Below, piece by piece: positions 1 through 12,200 of a stretch of DNA of 24,073 nucleotides. Both the position numbers and the translations under genes were made by a program. Every line of letters begins with the position of its first letter. Position 1 is the first letter of the stretch. The DNA is taken from positions 133,140-157,212 of the forward strand of contig BMAT01003640.1 in NCBI GenBank assembly GCA_019649035.1, written 5' to 3'. The notes under the pieces were generated by a model, which had not been told where the DNA came from, did not search any database, and saw only the letters and a program-made list of their open reading frames with translations. The DNA comes from Elysia marginata. Taxonomy: Eukaryota > Mollusca > Gastropoda > Plakobranchidae.

Positions 1-56
1 GTGTAATTTGCCTTCATGTCGTGAATAAAATGGTAGGCAAAATACTGCTGTTTTAA

Positions 57-136
57 ACGGCCGATCTGGTCGACCGTCACAGCACAAAACGGACCCAACG
101 GCCGATTTAATCGGCCGTCCACGGCAGGAAGGTTAA
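57..136. repeat. GC-rich palindromic repeat at the left edge
   Basis: ACGGCCGAT (98-106) and ATCGGCCGT (110-118) form a perfect 9-bp stem with a 3-base loop. A related, slightly imperfect palindrome lies at 57-77 (ACGGCCGA against TCGACCGT). A TTAA at 133-136 follows the block. The G+C content stands out from the surrounding intron. It may be one end of an interspersed element cut by the window edge. Confidence 0.5.
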
Positions 137-170
137 GAGTGTAAAAAAAAACTTTGTATCTGCTACTCAC

Positions 171-274
171 AACAGGCATGGTATCAAAGAGCTGTTTTGG
201 CGTGGACTCGCCCAGTTTATTGGTCGTCCGATCCCACCTGGCTCCATCAACAAACAAGCCTTGGACATACACAC
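171..274 (-). CDS. DNAH7: Dynein exon 19 of 19 in the window (C-terminal domain)
   Basis: Residues 995-1029. It begins [20 protein letters not shown] and ends FDTMPVV in phase 0 at donor GTT/gtgagt. Family members continue with a Trp-Leu-Lys-Pro-like segment and a conserved GTLSTTGHSTN-type motif; neither appears in bases 1-170, so at least one further exon lies outside the window. The frame happens to stay open through the donor to base 1, but that read-through is not dynein-like. Confidence 0.92.
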
Positions 275-3200
275 CTGAAGATATGAACAGCGTAAAGTAA
301 AGTAAAGAGTATTTTTACATATAGATAGAACACTAAATCCACATATGCTATAAGTGCTTTAGATAGGTTCCTTGACAGGTCATTTCCAAAACAAAAATTA
401 CCTTCTAAACTCACAGAGATGTAAAGTGCATCGCTCTAGCACTGACAAAATCTTTCACTACCTATAGCCGAGTATTTATTTAACACCTGGGTGAGACAAA
501 GAAATGTTAGTACACAGCCTTTCTCCGGGACGAAACTCCAGGGCTTGAAGCCGGGACCTTTCTGACCAAAAGGCGAGTGTTTACCACTAGACCACGGCAC
601 ACAAAGTGTCAAAATAAGAACTGTCTACTCTGCACTCGGCTATAAAATGATTATTGCCACAGAGTACTTGTAAATATGAAAGAAGATTTTAAATAATCTA
701 ATTTAAATTTAAATAAAGGCATGTACTGTGCCGCAAAGCTGGAAAGCTTTACACTGGCTTGCTTACTTAACATAAATAACCCCACAAGAAATAGGTTTCT
801 AAAATGATAGAAAGGTATTGTGGTTTAAATGAAACAAAGTCTGGAATCTTAAAACAAATGTAATTAGCCTCCCACAGAAAATAATAAACCAAGAAAGGCT
901 TAAAAGAAAGAGAGCAAAATTTACCATCTTCAGGTGGGTCCTCGTATTCTTTGTCTTCGAGGACTTCGTAGTCGTAGCCCAGCAGATCAATTGGAATGGT
1001 GAACCTGAAAAAAATTTAAAAATACATGCAGTCAAAAAGAGAAAAAGAAGCAGAAAATGGAAACAAATGTTATTAAAATTACCTTTTAAAAAAAAATTCA
1101 ATTTTGAATCTTAAATATTAACACTGCCAATACCTTCAGAGACCATTAACATGCCATGCCATGTTGCAATTGCCTTGGGAAAGCAATTGACCCAAACTTT
1201 CCCCAGACCACCTTCCTGTAAAATGGGTACCCAGCTACAGGCAATTCTTGAATTTGTGATATGTACCTGCAACACCCTTAGAAAATGGGGTTCAAATATA
1301 TTGGTTTGCTGGTGCATTAGTGGCCCTGTTCTGAGGCAACACAGTTACACTGAGTAACGCAGACAAATTTCCCCAAAGGGATGAATATTGTGTATCATAA
1401 TATGTTTCGTGTGCAAGGTGAATGAGTCAGATATTGTATTTGTCACCTTCAAATGAGGCGCTGCTTTGAAAAAGACCTTTTTCTAAGCTTCTGAATGTCA
1501 AAAATTTCATAAAATTTTTATTTTTTTAATTGGAAAGATGTTGAAACTTTTGTCGATTAAAGATATAGACACAAAGAAGAAAATTTAGACCTTGAATGGT
1601 GCTCTCTAAAAAAAAAAATTTGTACTCCTGATTCGATTGCCCTCAACATCATGCATATACCGGTACTTAAAAGAAAAAAAATTTTAAATAGGAGACCCTA
1701 TCATTGTCTTAATTCTTTAAAACTGTTGCCCATACCTATCTTTATTGGTTCCTATTGGCTTCAGAAGCATATCAAAGTATCTTGGACCTTCTATAACAAG
1801 TGTCTACATTATCACAAATTTTGAAAAAAATGCATTAAAATAATAACCTCAAAGAGCTCATGACTCTTTAGGGTATTAACTGACTTGCATCTACTGAGAT
1901 TGTTTGGGAACGTATAAAAGTTTTGGTTTCTTTCCTAACAAGAAATACAATAAGTCCATCTGAGTCTTGTTTTTTTTTAATCATATATAGTATTAAGAGC
2001 AATATTAAATTACACACAAAGAGAATTACATTCAGAGCCTGGAATTAATTTTTTTTCCTGGTTTCCAAGCAGAACTAATTTAACTATGGACCAAAGCAAA
2101 ATTGTTGTTGGAATATTCTTTGTGTACTTGTTTGAACTCTCTTATTTTTGAAACTCTCACAAATTAAAACTTGCAGAAAAAAAAACCTGCAAAGAATTAA
2201 TTTTGGCTATGCACACAAGTAAAACTCAACTTACTTTCTGGCATAGTTCTGCTGTGCACCTGTAAGGAAAGCCTGGGTGAAGAAAAATCCGGAAATCCAG
2301 AAGACTGGAGGCGGTCCGTTATCGTACCACTCGGTGAGGAACTTGAGACGGGCGATGAAGTCGTTGACGTAGCTGCCCAGCGGCTTCAGGGACGGGTAGG
2401 ATTTCTTCATCCACATCCCTGGAATCTTGCCCTTCAGTATGGACAAGCTCACTTCCTCAAGGTCAGCCGACATGACTACCAGCCCCTGAACACCCGCGAC
2501 AAAAAAAAAAGAAAGAAATTAGAATTCAAAGTCAACTTTGTAACTATAGAGTTACTAGAAAATGCTAAAAATGTGTTATATAGCTAAGTGTCAAAGGTTT
2601 TATATCTATGCATAACTTTACAACTGGTATGACAAAAAACTTGTGAAATATTTCTCATTATGATGAAAATGGTCACAAAATAGGCCTTTAGCAAAACATG
2701 ATTGAACTGCTATGGACATCTACATATACGAAGATTTTCCTGGTTTTCTTGGTTCTTTCTCGATACTTTCATGTTTTAAAACCATTACCTATTATGCTAT
2801 TTCTTAAATCCTTTATTACCAATTAAAAGTAGCTTTAAGAAGAAGATTTCAGAGACAGCTAATGCTGATAAAAACTAAGGCCTAAAATTAAAAAAAGAAG
2901 GAGCTTGAAATTAAGCTTTAAAAAAAGAATTTGTGAATTGTTTCAATGTAAGCGGACTTCATGAAATTGGATTTTAAATAACCAGACGGGGTGAAATGCC
3001 TCTTTTATGAAGCAAAAAACATGACTTATGCATATCCAAGTACAAAATCAGCTGATTTGAGGATGCACAATATTCATTGTGTTTGCATTTTGTTGTGGAA
3101 ACTAAGACAAACGGGATAATTATGTAATTTATGTTGAAAGGGTTAAGAGGACAAACTTTTGACTTTGTTTTATACGCGTTAACTGATTGAGTCCCATGAA

Positions 3201-6200
3201 CCGCTCACAGCCGCTCGGCTGTCAACAGCAGAGTTCCAAGAGCCGCTGCAACTAGCTCGGTCTAAATTTAGATCTAAGGATTAGGCATAAATTATCCTAA
3301 TCTTCAAGGAATCACAAACATTTTGATGTATAACATGATGGCCTTTGAAAAATTAAGCTGCAAAGAACTCTAAGAACAAAATTGGCATTGCGTAGTAAAG
3401 TGAATTCAAATCTAAGGAGTAGTTAAGTTTTTGGCACCTTGGAACTCAACCAGTTAAACTGGTTTTGAAAACTCTGCGTAAATTGCCCAACTTTTCACCT
3501 TAATGGCCTTCTTGATGTTGATGAGACTGGCGCGCACAGTGCTGAGTAAACGGTTGAAGCGGTTCATCTCCTGGACCAACACGGTGTTCATGCTCTGGCT
3601 GTTGGTCAACAAGAGAGTGCGTCAGGCATAGAAAAAAATCATTTTCTTGTACGAAAGAGTTACAAGGATTTCTCTCTCACAATCTTTACATGCTTGTTTA
3701 TGTGAGGCAAACTAGGGTAAATCCCACACAAGTCAGAGTTTTGAGACTCAAGCTACTAACATTCGCTAAAACTGTTATTTCATACCCTTAAAGAGGTTGG
3801 AAAAAAATATTACTCTAGCTTATCTATAGGTGTGGGGGTCAAAATCTAGTAGTAGACGCTTGGCTTTCAGACCAAGAAGTCTGGGGTTCGAGTCCAGCTT
3901 TCGGCAGGTTGACGTTCAGTCCTTTAGAAAGGCTATTTGCGCACATTTCTTCACGTCATTCATGCATGAAAGGAGTACCCGACTACAAGCAGTGAAAGTT
4001 CTTGTCAGAGTGCTTGAGTGATGCTCCTCTGTGAGTTCAGAAGGTAGTTTGGTTGGTAATGGCCTGTCTGGGAACCCATGTAATGCTCTTAAAGCATATC
4101 AGTGGATAAGCGCTTTATAAAAACGCTCTTTACTTTTTTTGTAACGATACTTTATTTATTTCACTCTGAGGGCAACAAAAATGGTTTACTTCATAGAAGA
4201 TTATCATGTTTTAAGGGCTCTAACTCAATATTAATCTGAGCAACTTGTGGCCTACATTCTGTTTGCCTCACACAGAGAGTAGAATTCAGACTTCAAGTAA
4301 ATTTTAGGTACAACTAAGGAATTTATTCAAGTGATAAAGTAAGAGCAATGAGGATCAGTACATAAACAAAGTATAAAGATTTGATATTCGTTTTTCAGCC
4401 TGCATTCATTATATGATCGGTACATAAACAAAGTACAAAGATTTGATATTTGTTTTTCAGTCTGCATTCATTATATGATCGGTACATAAACAAAGTACAA
4501 AGATTTGATATTTGTTTCTATTTTTCAGTCTGCGTTTATTGTGTGTTCTTTCAATGTTGATGAAGTCTTTATTTGCCACAAATCTTTATGTATCAGTTCC
4601 AACCTCATCAATTGACTGTCTATTCAAGGCTATGAATTGGGTATGACTCCCTGTCTTGCATTATTCTTTGTATTTTCTCCATTGCACTGTAAATCATATG
4701 CAAAGAACCTCCAGTTATAACCCTGTTATACTCTCTATCTCAAATCTATGAAATCTTCAAAAATTCCCTCTTTTAAATACAGGGCAGGGAATAGCCGTCA
4801 CCCAAGAAGGCTGAGAAATCAAGGGCAAGAGCCCTATCTAGGAGGTTACGGGGGTCATGTCTTGTAAAAAGACTAAAATAATACCGTTTGGTGGCCTTTT
4901 GACTCCATTTTCAGAGAAAGTTTGAGCTGAATTCAGCCTAAATACTGAAAATTCTCAGTCCTACAATCACATCCGAGTATAATAAGATTTAACACTTTCC
5001 AAAGAATAAAAATTGTTTATCATTACTGACTGTGTGATGGTCTTTATCAACTGTCACTGATATTCCCTACAGCATCACTAGCATAACAAACCTGTAAGAG
5101 GTTGGATATTTCCTCAGCGCAGCATCCGTGTCGTAGTTTGGAGGCAGCTTGCTGAGGATGTCCGTGGCCACTTCACTCACGATGTCGTCAGTCGACTTTC
5201 CGCCTCCACTGGATGCTTTGGCCTACACACACGCACACACACACCAACACACATCGTCATATATAATTAACTCATTTTCTTTTTTTTTATAGAACTTCAT
5301 TTAGAAAAAGAATATAAAGTTCAGGTAAATTGACTTATTTATAATAAGTTCCGCTAAACAACAGAAATAAATGGAAAAACTATGTAAAACCAATTCATTT
5401 GCTAAAAGCTAGACGATATAAGACACATAGAGAGATTATGTTTATTTTGATGCAGTGAAGAGAATATGCAGATCTTGAAAGAAAAAATCTTATGATTGGA
5501 TATGAAATTGAAATCTATTGAAAATAATGAATGATCATAAATTTTATTTAAATAAAAAAATACAAATAAACTAAAGGTTACTTTAGATATAAAGACATGC
5601 GCAAACATAAAACAAAACTAAAATTAAAGGGAAACAGAGATAATGAAACTTAAATTCTTATAGGGCAAGTGTGGCATCATGGTCTAGTAGTAGACTCTTA
5701 GCTTTTGCACCCGAAGGTTTGGTGGTTGCGCTATGTGTTTGCCAAGTCGGCATCTATTCCCTGAGAAGACTATTTACATACATTATTTTGACGCACTCAG
5801 GCGTTAAAGGAGTACCTAACTAAAGGCAGTGAAAGATCTTGTCAGTATGCTAGAGTAAAACGCTGTAATAGCTACTGCATTGAGAGTTCAGAAGGTCCAT
5901 TGGTTATTTATGACCTGCAAGGAACCCATGTAAAGCACTTGTAGAGCATTAAGTGGACTAGGCGCTATAAAAACACGCTTTATATTTTAAAGCCTTGGTT
6001 ATTGCTCCTGTTTCAGGTGAGCAAGAGTTTTAGATCTCTAAAATCTTTGAGTTCTCTCCTTTGCCCGCAACATTCTAGGCAATTGACCTTGGACAGGTGT
6101 TGTGCTTCATACCAACATTTTGATCTTTGGTTTACATTCTACGAGGCATTCAGAAAAATCTGAGTCGTATTCTATTTGCTCTTAAAAAACAACGTAGGAT

Positions 6201-9200
6201 AGGCTGATTTTTCTCGATTTTCATTAATGCAAATCATTTGACGGCCTGATTTGTCTCAAACTTCAGTTAACTCCTGGCACACATGACTGTGTCTGGCAGC
6301 TCTACAAGCACAGGAGACACATCTCACAAAGAATTTTTTTTAGTTTCGAGGAATTTTTTTTAGTTTCGAGGAATTTTTTTCTGTACATACTGATTACTTC
6401 ATACAACAAGAACAATCCTAAAATTCCTTGACACTTGTGTTTGTTGCAACTCTTAAGCTCATTAGATATTGCTGATGACCATGTCTTTATTGTGTTAAAA
6501 TGGCATGTAAGCCACACTAAAGAATTCAAGTAAAACGATATTCAAATGCACACTTACATAGTGCAAGACTCCGCTGGTTTTTTATTACAAATTAATTATA
6601 CCACACTTGATTAACCCTAGAAGCGTTGCCATCGGCCGTAATAAAAGAAAGTTCCTATTTTTAGAACTAACATCTACGGAAATTATGACGCAAAAAAATT
6701 AATATGTAACACTTCTAGGGTTTTAAAACGTTATAGTTATAAACTACTCTATAGCATCTATATTATTGTAATTGACACTCATGCAGATGTGAGGCTGCTA
6801 CATGTACCTGGAACTTTGTTGTGATCATATATCAGGAATGTACAAAGAAACTACGAGTGAAGCTGCGCTTTCAAATCCATCGTTACACAATTGTCTATAC
6901 AGTACAGCTATTTGGTAGCTTCAATTTTCATCAGAAATTCAATATTAATATAAAGGCAATGGTTTGTTATGTATCTATTTATTTTATTTTTTGCTTTTAA
7001 GGAGAAAAAAAAGACTTGAATAGGTTGCAGTGGTAGATTGGTAAAGAATAGATAATGCAGGGCTGACTTTTAAACAAATTTGAAAGGCGTTTAAATGGAT
7101 TCAGGTCGAACCAATGAAGTGGAAGCTAATATTCTGAAATGCATTGATTTCCAGGAATTTGAACGAACTTAAAGAGCTGACTTTATGGTGGTTTTATTGG
7201 CTGATTGAGCTATGAATATTCAAAGTTCTTTTTCAAATTTTATTTTTACAATGCTTTTTCTGAACGGCTTGCGGAAGTAAAATAAAAAAGTAATTCAAAA
7301 GTTATATACTTATGATATAATTTTCTAATATAACTTTGAAGATGAAGCTTACCCGTTTCTATAAGAAAAAATGTAATTTGCCAGCATTTAATGTGATGGT
7401 AACCGCAGCAGCAGCAACAGCAACAGCAGCAGCAGCAACAGCGTAGGTTGTGAAGGTTGCAGGTGAAGACCATGCCATCATCATCATCACACAACAAGCG
7501 GTGAAAACACAGCAAACCAAGTGAGCATTGCGTAAGCAGTGAAAACTTTGTGTGCACGACAACTACAACAACTACTACGACTACATGTAATCAACAAAAA
7601 CAGCAGCAATCAACAACACAGGCCACTCAAAAAGCATTTTGGTAAAACTCAAGCTGCAATGTAAACCACACTACTATGCTGCCGTGGACAAATGAAATGC
7701 AGTATCTCTGCTATGGTTTATACTGCAGATACTGCTTTTGGTTTGTCACGGGCAGTATGCATACTAGATAAATAATAAAAAAAGGATGAATGTCATTCCC
7801 TAATGGCTGTTAAAATCAAGCACAGTATTGAAGACAGAGAGAATGGGGAAAATCGCTATCTGGTACTGCATATAATTTGTACATGATGGTGTATTGGAGA
7901 AGGGTGGAAAGAATCGGCTACAAGAAAAAAGCAGATGATATGCTGTGACTAGAATGCCAATGCCTGTGGCTGAAATGTCGATGAGACATGAATATAATTT
8001 TGATGTGACACGTAGAATGTAGATGTGACATGAATAAAGTGTTGACGAGACATGAATATAATTTTGATGTGACATGTAGAATGTCGATGTGACATGAATA
8101 TAATTTGATGTGACATGTAGAATGTAGATGTGACATGAATATAATTTTGATGTGACACGTAGAATGTAGATGTGACATGAATAAAGAGTTGACGAGACAT
8201 GACAAGAATGTTGATTGTGATATGACTTGAATGTGGACGTAACATGACTAGAGTATTGACTGTGATAGGACTGAAATGTTGATGTGACATGACCAGAGTA
8301 TTGACTGTGATAGGACTGAAATGTAGATGTGACATATCAAATATGTACAATCTTGTTTGTCAACAGAAAAATACCAATCCTAACGACACCAGTACTACAG
8401 TTGTGTGAGATTTGAAATCTTGTTTTGAAAAAGGTTTTTCTAAGCTGTTACTCATGAAAAGTACTTCTAACACTAGACTGACCCTATCATGGGTATGCAA
8501 AATTTTTTTAGTAATTTATTAATGGAGTAGGAAAAAATGCAACTATAAAAAAAAAAACTGAAATAAAAAATTAAAAAAAATTCTCTCTGCGTTTGGGTAA
8601 AGGTGATATTGTACTATAAACTCCATTACTAGATCTGTTATAGATGTACGGTCGTCTTCACAACTAGAATGATTCGACCTGTCACTGGATAACTGAAAAT
8701 TTAACACTTTACTGTTGCTTTTTGTACAGCTGATTCTGAGTTCCCTCATTGTAAACTAGGTGAGACAATCAACAACAAGGTTTCTCATCAAGGAGAACTT
8801 TCATTCTGGTGAGGCGGCACAATTCTAAACCCGTGATGAAAACGTAACGACCATCTTGGCAACCTGATGTTTTGTGCCTGTACCGTCCACTAGCAGTGAG
8901 AACTTACATTAATCACGGTGTCAGGGTTTGGCTAAACCATAATCAACAAATACCAACGGAAAATCATTATCAAGAAGAAAAAAAACATTGAAGATTAAAA
9001 ATAACCACAAATGTTGGCCTTCTTTCAAAACTGTATTGGACTAATACTAAAATTTCATAATGTTTTTCAATTAATAAATTCAAATCGTGGCTTTGTTTGT
9101 TCTGTATCATGCTTGACAATCAATAATTTTTCATAAGCGAAAGTGATGACGCCTATGACTATGAGTTATTTACATTTTCAAACATGAAGTTTAGAAGTTT

Positions 9201-12200
9201 ATAGGCTTAGTTTTTACTTTTGAACGAAGATTTACTTTCTCCAAAATAATTTTTAAATATTAATTTTAAAAGAATTTTCCTCTTAAACTTAAAGCATCTA
9301 TGATGCCTGTACATCACTGAGCAAGGAATATAGCTGGGAATAAAGGAAACAAAGCCAACAAAAAATATCCTAGCTGGTTTAGCAATCAGGAACAAATTAA
9401 CGAAAAATACTGTTTTAATAACAGAGCAATAATGAAAAATACTGTTTTATTAACAGAGCAATAATAAGTAAAAATGTTTTCTGTGACACAAAGATATATG
9501 CTCCTATGAATAAGAATATCTGATAATTTTATATATAGATGTATATTGGTTATGAAAAATAGATATTGGTTAACATGTAATAATTTGGTCATGAACAAAT
9601 CTTTCTGCAATGCTCTGAAAAGAGAGGAGAGCTTAATTGATACAAATTGGCAAAGCTTCACACAATTGGGATTTCATTTCTGTTCCAGCTCTTACCATAT
9701 CTAAAAAGAAAAAAATTCTGATTTGATTGCAGTCCATTAATTCTGCCACTAAAACAACACATTCTTTGTACATATTTCTCAAAACAAAAAGCCCCAGCAA
9801 ATAAAGAGGGTTTTTCCACAATCAAGTATAAGCATTTAGGATAATTTTGTGACCAAATTGTGGGGGTTTTATTTTTTTAACTGCAGAATTTTGTCAACAT
9901 TGTTTGAGCACTTGGAAACACATTATTTGTTTGCAAATCAAGAGATCAAGTCAAAAGATCTAAAAACTTGAAAAAAAAATAATAACGAGGTTTGAAAATA
10001 AACTCTTTAACTTTGTCTTTTCTAACTGCAGCAGGCGGTGGTGTTAGAGATAGCATGTCAAACACACAGCAAATCCTTCAAATTTATTTATCTCACAAGC
10101 CAAGTTTTGATAATAAGCACCACTGCACTCAGTCTACCCCTCAATCTATTTAGAAGGAGTTCTTTCATTATCTAGTTGATAAATTTACAGGTATAAGCAA
10201 AGTGGAAGAAAATTTTTAAGCCAAAAAAAAAAATCACTTCAGTCAAACTTCTATTTCAAAAGTAGGTAATGTTTTAAGATTTGTATCTTGTCACTACCTA
10301 CTAAAAATTTAACACAAGTTTCTGCATGTCGAGTCTGGATGAATGTCGTGTCTTACCTGAGTGAGAAGAATATTGTCAAACAGCAGTTGGGTGGCCTTCT
10401 GATCTTTGGTGATGTCAGCGTTGGCGTGCATGCCGAAAATCTCCGGGGACGGGTTCAGTGGCAGGTTCCTGGTATACTCAATGTAGCTCTCATACTGGAC
10501 AAGAGAGAACAATGGCATTAATATTTACACAGCTTAAGTTCAAATTCACGCTCACAGCTAAGGTAGGGAGGCGATGGGAAGCGGCCTCCCAGCGTGAACA
10601 GGACCAGTTAAAGTCTGGTTTTCTTATAAATAGCTACCAGAATTGGGTGAAATAATGCAACATTTTGTACCTGCCCTACATCATATGCAATTTTATAGAT
10701 GTAATTTATTGTATGAGGTATCTTCTTTCTATATTTTTCATGTATATAACCTTTATGGCTGACATTTACTTAAAGATGCCTTGGGTGAAGTAGGGGAACA
10801 TTTTTCACTTGCATTACATAATAAAGAAATTTATAGATGAAATTTGTTGTATGAGGTATCATCTCACTTTGATTATGTTTTCATACACATAACAGTAATA
10901 GCTGTCATTTACTTGAAGCTGCCTTGTTCTGAACATTTCTTTATGTTCATGGGTTTACAGAAAAAAAAACCTGGGGAGAAGTAATAAGCCTAGACTGTAT
11001 AAAGCTATAACTTTAAAAGACCACACACACACAGCATCAGCACCTATAGGAGGAAACTTACATCACCATCAGGAGGGCTGTAGTAATAGCCGCTGTCGTC
11101 AAACAGATACTTGTCATCGTCTACGATCGCCGGGCAGTAGAACTGGTTCAGGATGGTCAGTAGGGTGCGCCTGTCCCAGTCGTCCGTCACGCGCCCGCCG
11201 TAGTTACACTCACCAGTGAGGTAGCGCAACGCATCAAACTGGACGTCCTGTGTGAGGCAAATAGAATAATAGGTTACGACAATTGTCCACAGTAAATAAT
11301 GGAACAAAAGCTAAACCTGGTTTCATTCCATAAAACTTTAAGAATGAACTAGGTCTAAGAAGTGCTTGGGGTGATGAACAATAAGTTTGCAGAGTGTCAA
11401 GAGTTGTTTATTCTGCCATACTAATCTGATGTTTTCAAACTAAGAGTGATATCAGATACATTTCTAGGGACAAAGGAAAGTACCAATAAGATAGGAGGAT
11501 GGACCATGGCAGTGATAGTTCCTTATGTGTCACTTAAATGTGTATACCTCTGATTCTGGAGAAATAGTGAGTGCTTTAAGATGAAGTTACAGAAATCAAG
11601 GAGGAAGCGAACTTTGTTCTACACATGCTTTCCTTCCTTTTCTATAGCAAGCTAGTTTCACACAGTCAGTGTCGCTGCACCTGCTCAGAGGAAGAGCTCA
11701 TATGTCTTGCGTTCAAGGTGAATGGGTCAAAAGTCGCAATTTCAACATTCAAAGGCGTTGGTAACATTTTTCTAATCTTCCAAACATAAAAAATTTTATA
11801 AAATGATCAATATCATATGAAAAGATATTAAAACTTGTATTAATTTAAACTAAAGTGAAAAAAAAGAAGAAAAAATAAACCTTTAAATGGTGGTTTCTCA
11901 AAAAAGGGATGTCTGACTTCTGACTCATTCGCCCTGGATGCTAGACGTATCTTTACAAAAGATAGTTTATTGCCTTCATCGGATAACTCATATTAATTAT
12001 CAAAGTCCATCAGGTATCATGAAAACCCTTCCTGGCAGCACGGACTGACTTACTTCATACTCATTCAGAAACATCTGCAGCTGCTGTACGCTAATACGCA
12101 AATCCGTCTCATTGTACTCGTAGGGAATGTTCCAGCCGAGAGGGCCAAACTTTCTTCTCTCTTGCACATTGGCGTGGAAAAAGCATAAACCGTACAGCAT

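Larger units (their letters stand above)
5223..10356 (-). other. 5.1-kb intron between exons 14 and 15
   Basis: The largest intron and the main repeat store: a TG tract at its 3' end, SINE copy III, a 20-bp tandem repeat, the 106-bp piggyBac-like element, a CAG/CAA microsatellite, foldback copy 1, the minisatellite and a 32-bp duplication. The remaining parts (6000-6320, 6730-7400, 8345-9400, 9470-10350) show nothing I can name. Confidence 0.88.

Noticed and set aside
1151-1357. Overlapping 68-codon frames on both strands
   Set aside because: They lie in an intron, show no recognisable domain, and have no splice-linked continuation.
3841-3900. Functional tRNA gene
   Set aside because: A and B boxes are present, but the head continues into a shared SINE body and tail, and the arms do not give a convincing cloverleaf.
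7246-7562. Minus-strand frames with poly-Cys or poly-Ala runs
   Set aside because: The runs are the CAG/CAA microsatellite read in different frames. There is no codon structure and they lie inside a dynein intron.
7964-8336. CRISPR array
   Set aside because: Units are directly adjacent, variable and without unique spacers. The locus is animal nuclear DNA.
7800-8350. Minus-strand repeat-containing proteins (91, 95 and 133 codons)
   Set aside because: All are translations of the minisatellite in overlapping frames, without start context or a conserved domain.
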